A program made the translations under genes and the position numbers. The notes under the pieces were generated by a model. That model ran no database searches and was not told the origin of the DNA. It worked only from the letters and a program-made list of their open reading frames with translations. From Bryobacterales bacterium (lineage in GTDB: Bacteria; Acidobacteriota; Terriglobia; Bryobacterales; Bryobacteraceae), in NCBI GenBank assembly GCA_003170295.1, contig PNAJ01000059.1, forward strand, positions 89,186-153,185: a stretch of 64,000 nucleotides of DNA, written 5' to 3'. Positions 47,515-56,301 of the stretch are shown here, in pieces. Position 1 is the stretch's first letter; every line of letters starts with the position of its first letter.

Positions 47515-48518
47515 CTCATTTCATCGTATACCGTCCAGGTTTTTTCGACCGCCGCTTCCCAGGTAAATTTTTTCACGTGCTCCAGACCTCGGCGGGCGAG
47601 ATCGGCGCGCAGAGCATCGTCGGCGGCTAAGTGAAGGAGCGCGTCACCGATATTCAGAGGGTCGACTAGGAGGGCGGCGTCGCCGGCGACTTCGGGCATC
47701 GCAGAGCAGTTGGAGGTAATCACCGGAACTCCGTGCGCCATCGCATCCAGGATCGGCATTCCGAAGCCTTCATCGAGCGACGGGAATGCGAAGATGCTCG
47801 CCGAGTTGTAGAGCGAGTCGAGCTGCGCGGACGAAACATAGCCGAGAACATCGATGCGAGCACGCGCGGAGCTTTCTTCTACGGCTCGTAATTCTTCCGT
47901 CGCGCCGAATCCGTCGGGAGCGCCGGCGAGCGAGAGCCGCCAAGAATCCGGGAGCTTCTCGAAGGCCTTTACTAGTCGCGCGATATTCTTGCGTCGCTGG
48001 ATGGCGCCTACTGACAGGACGACCTGTTGTCTACCGCTTCCTGTGGCCGCGGGAAAATGGACGCCGTGATGTATTACGCGGGTTCGCGAGGGTTCGACAT
48101 TGAGCAACTGGTGCACTTGCGATGCGGTGAAGCTCGATACGGCGATGATCAGATCGCTGCGCGCCGCGGCGTCACGGGCTTGCGCGGTGAAGCGGGCGCG
48201 GAATTCAGGTGAGGAGTAATCGCCGGTCATCACGAAGAGGTCGTGGAAGGTGGAGATGGTGCGGCTCGCCTTCTTGTCGATTCGTTGATTGAGGGCGTGG
48301 AAGAGATCGGCGGATGGAGCGCCCAGCAGCGCTCGGCGGGTGGCGTTTTGGGGAAGAGTGTCGTTGAACGATCGCAGGAAACGATGAGGGCGATAGCAGA
48401 ATTGGAATTTTTCCTCGGGATGGGCTTGGGCGAGTCCAAACAGCATCTCTCGCGAATACACTCCTACGCCCGATAGGTTTTTTCCCAGACTGTAAGTCGC
48501 GTCGAGAGCGATCGTCAC
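47511..48518 (-). CDS. Glycosyltransferase family 4/1
   Basis: YSLGKNLSGVGVYSREML, FPSLDEGFGMPILDAMAHGVPVITSNCSAMPEVAGDAALLVDP. Confidence 0.92.
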   Translation of the reverse strand: MTIALDATYSLGKNLSGVGVYSREMLFGLAQAHPEEKFQFCYRPHRFLRSFNDTLPQNATRRALLGAPSADLFHALNQRIDKKASRTISTFHDLFVMTGDYSSPEFRARFTAQARDAAARSDLIIAVSSFTASQVHQLLNVEPSRTRVIHHGVHFPAATGSGRQQVVLSVGAIQRRKNIARLVKAFEKLPDSWRLSLAGAPDGFGATEELRAVEESSARARIDVLGYVSSAQLDSLYNSASIFAFPSLDEGFGMPILDAMAHGVPVITSNCSAMPEVAGDAALLVDPLNIGDALLHLAADDALRADLARRGLEHVKKFTWEAAVEKTWTVYDEMR

Positions 48519-48554
48519 TCGCTGCTATTGTAGTGGGTCGAGTGGCCCACAAGA

Positions 48555-48575
48555 GCGCCGATTGCCAATCGGCGC
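48555..48575. repeat. Repeat family D, perfect 10-bp-arm palindrome
   Basis: GCGCCGATTG-C-CAATCGGCGC. Confidence 0.8.
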
Positions 48576-48603
48576 GCAGGATAGCTTGCAACACAGAGCG
48601 GAT

Positions 48604-48654
48604 CCAGGGGGACCCGCGCGGACCGGGGGGTCCGCCCCACCCGGACGGGGAAAT
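48604..48654 (+). repeat. Repeat family A copy
   Basis: CCAGGGGGACCCGCGCGGACCGGGGGGTCCGCCCCACCCGGACGGGGAAATT. Confidence 0.85.
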
Positions 48655-48692
48655 TAGTATTTCAGCTGCACTGGCATGTTGCAGAGATTAGT

Positions 48693-49568
48693 TTACGTTC
48701 GCATGGCTAGGGCGGTGGGGGCTAGATCGGCGGTGGCCTGATCGAGCAGAGCATCGAGCGTTGCCGGATGGTCCGCTGAGAAGATGGCTGCTCCGACCAA
48801 AATGCGATGTTGGAGCAAGGCGGCGTGAATACGCGCCCAGGCTACCTCCACCGATTCGACCTCGGTATCGAAGATGGAGATCCCGAAGCGCGTGGATTCG
48901 ATACGGGCGAGAATATCCGCAGGTGCGGCGAGACTGCGCAAGTGGTCCGCTGCCTCGACCAGTGCCAGATCCCGCCGCTGTTCTTCATAGGCAGTCACGA
49001 TATCGCCTAAATTCTTCGGTTCGGCGACCATCACCATTAAGCGGCGCCCTAATCTCTCGGCAAGTTTGCGGTCACGGTTTGCGCAGGCGAGAAATCCTCC
49101 GCGATTGAGCAGACCGGTGAGGGTGTCATAAGTGGAGGCGGCGCGCAAAGCGGTGAGCGTGCGATGCCGCTCGATCGCATTTCGCATGGCGTGCGCGAGC
49201 GGCCCGCAATCGACCTGCTTCTTCACTAGAAAATCCTGCGCACCATCTCGCACCAGCCGGAGCCCGAGCGATTCCTCGGTGGAGGCGACGAGCAGGATCA
49301 TCGGGACGTCCGGTGCGGCAGTTTGTGCCCGGCGGAAGGTGTCAATACCCTGGCAGCCGCGCCCCTGGCTATCCGGCAGATCGAGATCGAGCAAGACGAT
49401 ATTGACCGGTTCATTGGAAAGGATCGCCGAGGCCTCATCCCACGAGCCCGCGTGCAGGATCTCAATATTCACCCAGTTGTTCCAGTAACGGCCTTCCCCG
49501 ATCTCCATCAGGACATCTCGCAGAAAGAGAACGTCTTCCGGTTCAGATTCGATCAACAGTACGCGCAT
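48693..49568 (-). CDS. Response regulator with degenerate GGDEF domain
   Basis: Receiver MRVLLIESEPED..LLDLDLPDSQGRG; TYDTLTGLLNRGGF; GGDEF position reads ESTRF. Confidence 0.85.
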   Translation of the reverse strand: MRVLLIESEPEDVLFLRDVLMEIGEGRYWNNWVNIEILHAGSWDEASAILSNEPVNIVLLDLDLPDSQGRGCQGIDTFRRAQTAAPDVPMILLVASTEESLGLRLVRDGAQDFLVKKQVDCGPLAHAMRNAIERHRTLTALRAASTYDTLTGLLNRGGFLACANRDRKLAERLGRRLMVMVAEPKNLGDIVTAYEEQRRDLALVEAADHLRSLAAPADILARIESTRFGISIFDTEVESVEVAWARIHAALLQHRILVGAAIFSADHPATLDALLDQATADLAPTALAMRT

Positions 49569-49629
49569 AACAAGAAGGGGCCAGGCGCCAGCAAAGACAT
49601 AGTGTGACGAGGCGGACGATTTTCTCCTG

Positions 49630-50739
49630 TTATCCCGCTAGTTGATATTCCTTCAGTTTTCGGTAGAGGGTGGTGCGGCCGATGCCGAGGAGATGGGCGG
49701 CGACCGCTCGATCGCCCTTGGTGTAATCGAGCGCATTCATAATCGCGCGACGCTCCAATTCCATCAAGGGGATGATGGGGGCGTTTTGGGCTAGAGCCGG
49801 AAGGAAGGGACCCTCAGTTTGAGAAACCAGCACCGGCGTCAGTCCCGGAGTGGCTTCTCTCGCACCCTGCCAAGCAGTTGCCGAGGCGGTGAGGTACTGC
49901 GTTTTCTTCTGCAACAAATGGTTCTGGAGGTTGGAAGGAAGGTCGGCGGCATGGAGCAGCGGCCCCGAGTTGATCGCTACCATGTGCTGGATGCAGTTTT
50001 CGAGTTCCCGCACGTTCCCCGGCCAGTCGTATGAGAGCATCACTTCCAGGGCTTCCGCGGTGACCGTGTAATTTCCGCCGACGCGCGTGAGAAAGTGGGC
50101 GATGAGTTCCGGAATATCCTCTTTACGCTCCCGCAGAGGCGCAAGACGAATATTGATCACATTGAGACGAAAGAACAAATCCCGGCGGAAGGTCCCTTTC
50201 TCGACTTCCTTCGCCAGGTCGCGATTGGTAGCGGCGATGATGCGAAAATCCGAGCGCCGCGTGCTGAGCGATCCGACGGGGCGAAATTCCTTTTCCTGCA
50301 ACACCCTGAGGAGCTTTGCCTGGAGGTCGAGAGGGAGCTCGCCGATTTCATCGAAAAAAGCGGTACCGCCATTGGCAGACTCAATCAAGCCGATTTTTGT
50401 CGACGCCGCGCCCGTGAACGCACCCTTGACATGGCCGAACAGTTCGCTTTCCATGAGCGGGCCCACCATCGAAGAGCAATCGATGACCACAAACGGGCCC
50501 TGCGGGTTAATATTATGGATCATACGGGAGACTACTTCTTTTCCCGTTCCGGTCTCGCCCAGGAGCAGCGCAGGCCACCGGCAACGACCCAGTTTCTCAA
50601 TCATCCTTAATACTTGCCGCGCGCGCGGGGATTGGCCTACGAGCACATGTCTGGTTTCTTCTTGGTGCGGAAGCATTCTTGTCCCGATCCCGATATTTGT
50701 CACAAAGTCGGCGCCTTCTAAGTAGAGTGTGTTGGCCAA
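49630..50739 (-). CDS. Sigma-54-interacting transcriptional regulator (AAA+ plus Fis HTH; TTG start)
   Basis: GETGTGKEVVSRMIH, GAFTGAA, DRAVAAHLLGIGRTTLYRKLKEY. Confidence 0.9.
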   Translation of the reverse strand: MANTLYLEGADFVTNIGIGTRMLPHQEETRHVLVGQSPRARQVLRMIEKLGRCRWPALLLGETGTGKEVVSRMIHNINPQGPFVVIDCSSMVGPLMESELFGHVKGAFTGAASTKIGLIESANGGTAFFDEIGELPLDLQAKLLRVLQEKEFRPVGSLSTRRSDFRIIAATNRDLAKEVEKGTFRRDLFFRLNVINIRLAPLRERKEDIPELIAHFLTRVGGNYTVTAEALEVMLSYDWPGNVRELENCIQHMVAINSGPLLHAADLPSNLQNHLLQKKTQYLTASATAWQGAREATPGLTPVLVSQTEGPFLPALAQNAPIIPLMELERRAIMNALDYTKGDRAVAAHLLGIGRTTLYRKLKEYQLAG

Positions 50740-50776
50740 ACATAAACTCTACGGTCGTTTTGAAACTTCCTCAAGT

Positions 50777-50838
50777 CCCCCTAAGGAGATAGGGGGTAGG
50801 TCGCTTGCGGGTGTGGACTACACCCAAATGGGGGTAGT
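50777..50838. promoter_or_regulatory. Cluster of dyad elements upstream of the sigma-54 regulator
   Basis: CCCCCTA-n6-TAGGGGG (50777-50796); ACTACaCCC-AAAT-GGGgGTAGT (50817-50838). Confidence 0.5.
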
Positions 50839-50888
50839 GCGCCTTTTTATCCTTATATAAGAGGAGGAGCCAGAAGCCAGTAGCCAAA

Positions 50889-51344
50889 TCAGGGGCCGGG
50901 GTTTCTGATGACCCTTATTCGCACGCGCACGATGCCCGATCCGACCATGTCGATTTCACGCGCGGCGGCGAGCGAGAGGTCGATGATTCTTCCGGTGACG
51001 AATGGTCCACGATCGGTGATGCGCACATCGACATGTTTATTGTTGACGAGGTTGGTGACCTCGACCCAGGTATCGAACGGAAGCGTGCGATGCGCGGCGG
51101 TCAATTTCGCCATGTCGTAAATCTCTCCATTGGCCGAGCGTCGTCCGTTGTAAGGGACTCCGTACCAACTCGCGATTCCAGTTTCGGTTTCACCGACACG
51201 CGCCGGTTTGACGGGCGAGGGAACATGCGCGGAAGTTTTTCTTGCGCAGCCGGTGAGGATCGAGAGAGCGACAGCGAGCGCGAATGCGAACATCGCCGTG
51301 CTTCGCGAACCTCTGGAACCCGCATGAATAGGCGTCCAAAACAC
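50889..51344 (-). CDS. rlpA: RlpA-like double-psi beta-barrel lipoprotein
   Basis: ETGIASWYGVPYNGRRSANGEIYDMAKLTAAHRTLPFDTWVEVTNLVNNKHVDVRITDRGPF. Confidence 0.9.
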   Translation of the reverse strand: MFWTPIHAGSRGSRSTAMFAFALAVALSILTGCARKTSAHVPSPVKPARVGETETGIASWYGVPYNGRRSANGEIYDMAKLTAAHRTLPFDTWVEVTNLVNNKHVDVRITDRGPFVTGRIIDLSLAAAREIDMVGSGIVRVRIRVIRNPGP

Positions 51345-51438
51345 TAAAACAATTTTACTCGATTACGTTTTTTTGTTTTCGGAGCGTTTTCGACGAGAGA
51401 TCGGCCGCGATGGCGCGCGGCACGGGTGCATTTTTTTC

Positions 51439-51467
51439 TTGACATTAATCTGAAAGAACCTTATAAA
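51439..51467 (+). promoter_or_regulatory. Consensus sigma-70-type promoter
   Basis: TTGACA - 17 bp - TATAAA. Confidence 0.8.
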
Positions 51468-51526
51468 GGGGACACAACCGCGTTCTTTCGGGAGCGCGAA
51501 AATTTGATGTAAGGGAGAATCAATCG

Positions 51527-51592
51527 ATGATGAACGCAACCAAGAAGAAAGCACCTGCCAAGAAAAAGGCTGCTCCGAAAAAGAAGAAGTAG
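51527..51592 (+). CDS. 21-aa Lys/Ala/Pro-rich microprotein (histone H1-tail-like)
   Basis: ATG..TAG encodes MMNATKKKAPAKKKAAPKKKK; SD-like AAGGGAG at 51511-51517; bracketed by promoter and terminator. Confidence 0.75.
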   Translation: MMNATKKKAPAKKKAAPKKKK

Positions 51593-51620
51593 CTAGCGCA
51601 GGTCATTCAAGTTCGATCAC

Positions 51621-51650
51621 CGGCCCCGAGAAATCGGGGCCGTTTTTTTT
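51621..51650 (+). terminator. Rho-independent terminator of the microprotein gene
   Basis: CGGCCCCGA-GAAA-TCGGGGCCG followed by T8. Confidence 0.93.
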
Positions 51651-51661
51651 GGAAGGGTCCT

Positions 51662-52537
51662 TTATTTGAAGAGTGCTTCGACGCGCGGGCGGAGTTCCTC
51701 GTACGTCAGCCCGCCCGGGTGATACATCTTCACGATGCCGTTGCGATCGATCAGAACAAACGTCGGCACCGTGCTGGCGCCGTATTTATTGAAGTTCTCT
51801 TCGCTCACGGGCGCGGGCGCGTCGATCACGGCTCCATAGTATTGCTGGCGCACCTGTTCGATGTAGCGCAGTTCCACTTCCGCGGGCGCATCCTCACCGC
51901 CGGCAACATAGCCGTACTTCTGGGTGGGCGCGAGGAACACGAGTCCTTTGGGAGCGAACTCGGCCTTGATGCGAGCGAGGATGGGAGCTTCGTACTTACA
52001 ATCGCCGCACCAATGGGCCCAGAAGAACAACAGTACCGGCTTGCCGGCGGGGATGGCGACGCGTTCGAGCGCGGGCGCGCGTTTTCCTTCCAGGCTGAGC
52101 ACGTTGATATTTTTCTGAATGCGCGGACGGAGGGGAGTCGCGTAATAGGTTTTCAGTTGCTCGTGCAAATAGGCAATGGCTTCGGCGCGCTGGCCTCGCG
52201 TCGCGAGGACGGTGGCTTCGACTTCAATCGCGCCGCCGAGGGCGATCTGCAAATTCGCATCGTGGGCGAGCGGGTGGGTCTTCAATTGCTCGAGGGAGAG
52301 GCGGTAGGTCTCCTGCGCATATTTATCGGCCTGCACCAGATCTTTTTGGGCAAGCTCGCCGCGCGCGAGCCAACTGAGCGCCTCGATTGCTTCGGGAGTC
52401 ACGCCTCTGGAGGCGCGGTAGGCGCGAATCATTTCGGAGGCGCGGGGAATATCGTTACGGGCGATGGATTCGCGGACTTCGTTTATGAGAGGGACGGCGG
52501 AGGCCGTGGTCACCAGGAGAAAAAGCAAAAACTTCAT
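51662..52537 (-). CDS. TlpA-like thioredoxin-domain secreted protein
   Basis: PVLLFFWAHWCGDCKYEAPILARIKAEF, STVPTFVLIDRNGIV. Confidence 0.85.
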   Translation of the reverse strand: MKFLLFLLVTTASAVPLINEVRESIARNDIPRASEMIRAYRASRGVTPEAIEALSWLARGELAQKDLVQADKYAQETYRLSLEQLKTHPLAHDANLQIALGGAIEVEATVLATRGQRAEAIAYLHEQLKTYYATPLRPRIQKNINVLSLEGKRAPALERVAIPAGKPVLLFFWAHWCGDCKYEAPILARIKAEFAPKGLVFLAPTQKYGYVAGGEDAPAEVELRYIEQVRQQYYGAVIDAPAPVSEENFNKYGASTVPTFVLIDRNGIVKMYHPGGLTYEELRPRVEALFK

Positions 52538-53290
52538 CTACATTGACGATAACAAGTATCCGCCGTCGACTACCAGCGTTTGGCCGGTCAGGTACGAGGA
52601 TCGATCGCTGGCGAGGGTGAGCGCGATTTCGGCGATCTCCACCGGTTGTCCGAGATGTTGGATGGGTTGATGCCCTAGTTGTTTTTCGCGGCGGGTCTCA
52701 TCTTTCCAGAAATATTCGCTGAGGACGGTTTGGATCAGGCCGGGGGCGATCGCGTTAACACGCACGCCCTTGGGGCCCAGCTCGACGGCATAGGACTGCG
52801 TCATCATGATCAGCGCGGCTTTGGTCATGCTGTAGAGCAGGCTGTGGAATTGCGGACGCAAACCGGCGATCGACGCGATGTTGACGATCGAGCCGGAGCC
52901 GCGCTCGCACATGCCGGGCGCGACGAGTTTCATCAAGCGGAAGGTGCTCTTTAGGTTGATCTCGACCATTTTGTCGAATTGGCCTTCATCCATTTCGAGG
53001 CAGGGGCCTTGGGCGATGTTCGTGGCGGCGTTGTTGACCAGGATGTCGATTTTTCCGAACTCGCGGGTGGTGGTCACGACCAGGGCTTCGATATCGGCGG
53101 ATTTTCCTACGTGGCAGACGATGGGCTTTACGTTGTGACCGATTTCCTTCGCGACCTGGTCGAGGGTATCCTGCTTGCGGCCGCAGATGACGACTTGCGC
53201 ACCTTCGCGTACGAAGACTTCGGCGATGGAGCGGCCGATGCCGCGGGAGGCTCCAGTGACGATCGCGACTTTATTCTTGAGGATGCTCAT
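52538..53290 (-). CDS. Short-chain dehydrogenase/reductase
   Basis: VAIVTGASRGIGRSIAEVF, LVNNAAT, SIVNIASIAG..YSMTKAALIMMTQ. Confidence 0.93.
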   Translation of the reverse strand: MSILKNKVAIVTGASRGIGRSIAEVFVREGAQVVICGRKQDTLDQVAKEIGHNVKPIVCHVGKSADIEALVVTTTREFGKIDILVNNAATNIAQGPCLEMDEGQFDKMVEINLKSTFRLMKLVAPGMCERGSGSIVNIASIAGLRPQFHSLLYSMTKAALIMMTQSYAVELGPKGVRVNAIAPGLIQTVLSEYFWKDETRREKQLGHQPIQHLGQPVEIAEIALTLASDRSSYLTGQTLVVDGGYLLSSM

Positions 53291-54294
53291 ACGTTGAGGA
53301 TGTTCCTTGTGAATGTCAGGCTGGCTTCAAGGTCGGCACGTTCGCGTGCGAGGGATGCGTCGCCTCTAAGCGGCGGGAGAGGGTCGCGGGGATGTCCCCG
53401 TTCGGCGATCTTGAGGAAGCGCGCGAATTCCCAGGCGGGCTGATTGCGATACGTGTCCCAGAACTTTTCGTCGAGAAACGGAAAGACGCGCGCGTTGGTG
53501 ACGATGATTTCGAGCGTGACGGGCAGGTCCGGGCGGAGGCGGCGGAGTTTCGCGACAAACTCGGAGATGCCGACGTTACCATCGCCCATCCGTACCCACG
53601 CCACTGCCGCGCCTTCAGGGACGCGCCAGACGGCGGTATCGCGAACATGGGTCGTGAGGACGTAGGGATATAACGTTTCGAGCGTGAGATGCGGATCTTC
53701 CAGGGCCCACAGAGGATTGCCGGCGTCGAGACAGACGCCGACGTAGTCTTTGCCGGCCATCTCGACCAGCGATTTGAGTTCGCGCGCCTGCATGTCGCCG
53801 GCATGATTCTCGATCGCGATTTTGATGTTGAGGTCCATGACGCGCGAACGGATGCTCTTCAACAGGCGCGCCATGGCTTCCATGTGACGCTCTATTGGAT
53901 CGCGATCGGCGGAGGTGCCCATGAAGGTCCGCACGATTGGCGAGCCCGTCACGCGCGCTACATTGATCGCGCGGAGCATTTGCTCCTCACCGGTGCCGAG
54001 CTTCGGGTCGAACGACTTCGATGTCGGGCAGCAGGTTCTGGTGCCGATTTCGATGGCGACGCCGAGTTTATTCGCATGCTCGCGCACTTGCTGAAGATTC
54101 GCGTCATCGAGACTGCCGAGATATTGCAGTTCGGAGAAGTGCACCAGCTTCGCGCCTAGTCGTGCGCAGTAGTCGAGGGACTCAAACGGCGTCCACTTCT
54201 GGCTGCGCACGCTGAACAGGTCGACGCCCACACGGGCGTTGGTATCGGCGGCCAACATCATTGCAGGCATGGCGAGGAGTCCGCGACGTGTCAT
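53287..54294 (-). CDS. Sugar phosphate isomerase/epimerase (xylose isomerase-like TIM barrel)
   Basis: KIAIENHAGDMQARELKSLVEMAGKDYVGVCLDAGNPLWALEDP. Confidence 0.8.
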   Translation of the reverse strand: MTRRGLLAMPAMMLAADTNARVGVDLFSVRSQKWTPFESLDYCARLGAKLVHFSELQYLGSLDDANLQQVREHANKLGVAIEIGTRTCCPTSKSFDPKLGTGEEQMLRAINVARVTGSPIVRTFMGTSADRDPIERHMEAMARLLKSIRSRVMDLNIKIAIENHAGDMQARELKSLVEMAGKDYVGVCLDAGNPLWALEDPHLTLETLYPYVLTTHVRDTAVWRVPEGAAVAWVRMGDGNVGISEFVAKLRRLRPDLPVTLEIIVTNARVFPFLDEKFWDTYRNQPAWEFARFLKIAERGHPRDPLPPLRGDASLARERADLEASLTFTRNILNV

Positions 54295-55283
54295 ATGTTT
54301 CTTCCTAACAGGCAGGATGCTGCGAGACGGATGGCTTTTTCATCACCCCGCATTCGGTAATGAAAACGGCCGCCGGTCGCGATGCCGATCTGCTCCAGTT
54401 GGGCTTTGGTGGCATCGCTGAAACTGAGTATCGCATTGTGCTGCCGGGCGACTTCGGCTAGCGCGCGAATGTCAGCGTCGGGATTCACTTTGACGAACTG
54501 CACGGGTCTGCCGGTCGATTTCATGGAGTCGAGTAAGTGTGAGGCGTCATCGGTAGCGATCTCGAAATCGAAAACATGCCCGGATTTCATGGTACGGATG
54601 CGATCGTAAATCTCTTCGATCTGCTCCAGAGACCCTTCGACCGAGAATTTGGTGTAGTCCATCGACGAGGCGTCGTTCGATTGCGCGTTCCATCCATCGC
54701 GCCAGCCTGCTCGAATGGCGGACCAGAGAGCGATGTCGTAGTCTCCCAAGGTGGCGGCGAGGTTGAGGCCGGTGGATTTCAAGATCGCGCGGAAGGCGCG
54801 GAAGGCGGAGGCGAAATCGGGACCTTCGGCGATAATCGCGGACTGAGGACCCTGAGAACGCGGCAGGAACGCGCGGTCCACCTGTTCGGCGAACGTGCGC
54901 ACGCTCTCGCGATCCGAGAAATGAAACGGCACGGCGTTGATGACAATTTCGCGCCCGCCACCGGGACGCATGCGCCCGATCAGCATGGCTCCCGGAAATA
55001 ATCCGCTGGCGGGAGAGGAGGCGAGCGCAATGCGGAGCAACATTGGCGCGGAGTGAGTGTCGATGGCAATGTAGTAGGTCGAGGGATGAATGGGATCGCG
55101 GGCGAGGGATCCGGGAAACGGCGTGAACGTCTCCAGGCCCAATTGGGGAATGCGCGCCGCGAGACGACTGCGCAGGTCCGCCGTCAAAGGGTTTCCCTCC
55201 AGTTGCTGGTAGACCAGATCCGCCAACGCGGCGGCCTCGTTCGCTTTGAGCGGCAGCACCAGAGGGATCATGCTCATAGACAA
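54291..55283 (-). CDS. Conserved hypothetical protein, possibly carbohydrate-related
   Basis: Long ORF, start/stop overlap with 53287..54294. Confidence 0.6.
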   Translation of the reverse strand: MSMSMIPLVLPLKANEAAALADLVYQQLEGNPLTADLRSRLAARIPQLGLETFTPFPGSLARDPIHPSTYYIAIDTHSAPMLLRIALASSPASGLFPGAMLIGRMRPGGGREIVINAVPFHFSDRESVRTFAEQVDRAFLPRSQGPQSAIIAEGPDFASAFRAFRAILKSTGLNLAATLGDYDIALWSAIRAGWRDGWNAQSNDASSMDYTKFSVEGSLEQIEEIYDRIRTMKSGHVFDFEIATDDASHLLDSMKSTGRPVQFVKVNPDADIRALAEVARQHNAILSFSDATKAQLEQIGIATGGRFHYRMRGDEKAIRLAASCLLGRNI

Positions 55284-55287
55284 AGTG

Positions 55288-56172
55288 TCATAAAGACAGC
55301 GTCTTCAGATACTGACGGAAATCCGCGCCCAAGTCGTACCGTTTCAATGCGAATTCGACCGTCGCTTTCAGGAATCCGAGTTTGTCGCCGGCGTCGTAGC
55401 GATTGCCTTCGAAGCGATAGCCGTAAATCGGGCGGCTGCGGAGCATGTGCTTCAAGCCATCGGTCAATTGAATTTCGCCGCCGCTGCCGGGCTCGATCGC
55501 GCTGAGGGACTGAAAGACCTCCGGCGTCAGCACATAGCGGCCAATGATCGCGAGATTCGACGGCGCTTCATTCGCCTTCGGCTTCTCGACCATGTTGCGG
55601 ATGCGGTACAGGCGGTCGCGTCCACCGTTGTGCGCCACCGGCTCGGCGTCGACCACGCCGTAGTTGGAAATTTGATCCTTCGGCACTTCCATCAGGGCGA
55701 CGACAGGCGCTCCGTAGAATTCGTAAACGTCGAGCAACTGGCGCAAGCAGGGCACTTCGGCGTCGATCACATCGTCCGACAGAATCACCGAGAACGGCTC
55801 ATTGCCCACGAGTTCGCGCGCGCGCAACACGGCATGCCCCAGACCCAGCGCCTCTTTTTGACGCACATAGCAGATATCGATAAGGTCGGAAACGCTGCGG
55901 ACGGTCGCGAGCAGATCTTTCTTCCCGCGCGTTTCGAGAAGATGCTCCAGCTCGAAACTGACGTCGAAATGGTCTTCGATGGCGACCTTTCCGCGCCCCG
56001 TGACGATGATAATATTCTGGACGCCGGAGTGAATCGCTTCTTCCACGCCATATTGAATGAGCGGTTTATCGACCAGCGCGAGCATTTCCTTCGGCTGTGC
56101 TTTGGTGGCGGGCAGAAAACGCGTTCCGAGCCCCGCGGCCGGGAAAACCGCCTTGCGGACTTTTGCTGTCAT
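55288..56172 (-). CDS. galU: UTP-glucose-1-phosphate uridylyltransferase
   Basis: KAVFPAAGLGTRFLPATKAQPKEMLALVDKPLIQYGVEEAI, EPFSVILSDDVID. Confidence 0.95.
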   Translation of the reverse strand: MTAKVRKAVFPAAGLGTRFLPATKAQPKEMLALVDKPLIQYGVEEAIHSGVQNIIIVTGRGKVAIEDHFDVSFELEHLLETRGKKDLLATVRSVSDLIDICYVRQKEALGLGHAVLRARELVGNEPFSVILSDDVIDAEVPCLRQLLDVYEFYGAPVVALMEVPKDQISNYGVVDAEPVAHNGGRDRLYRIRNMVEKPKANEAPSNLAIIGRYVLTPEVFQSLSAIEPGSGGEIQLTDGLKHMLRSRPIYGYRFEGNRYDAGDKLGFLKATVEFALKRYDLGADFRQYLKTLSL

Positions 56173-56192
56173 CGCTTCAATTCTAGCGGCTT

Positions 56193-56221
56193 CCACCGCT
56201 CCCTTTGGTCACGGCTCGGTA
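56193..56221 (-). repeat. Repeat family B (REP)
   Basis: CCACCGCTCCCTTTGGTCACGGCTCGGTA. Confidence 0.85.
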
Positions 56222-56258
56222 GGAGCGTTCCGTAGAGCGTGGTGAAATGGCGGGCGAC

Positions 56259-56281
56259 GGCAGCGCATGGCGCTGCCCCAC
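56259..56281. repeat. Repeat family C hairpin
   Basis: GGCAGCGC-ATG-GCGCTGCCCCAC. Confidence 0.8.
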
Positions 56282-56301
56282 TCAGTTGCGATAATCGATC
56301 C

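Noticed and set aside
51363-51554. Tracked 63-aa minus ORF over the microprotein promoter
   Set aside because: It overlaps a strong plus-strand promoter/leader and has no recognisable sequence features.
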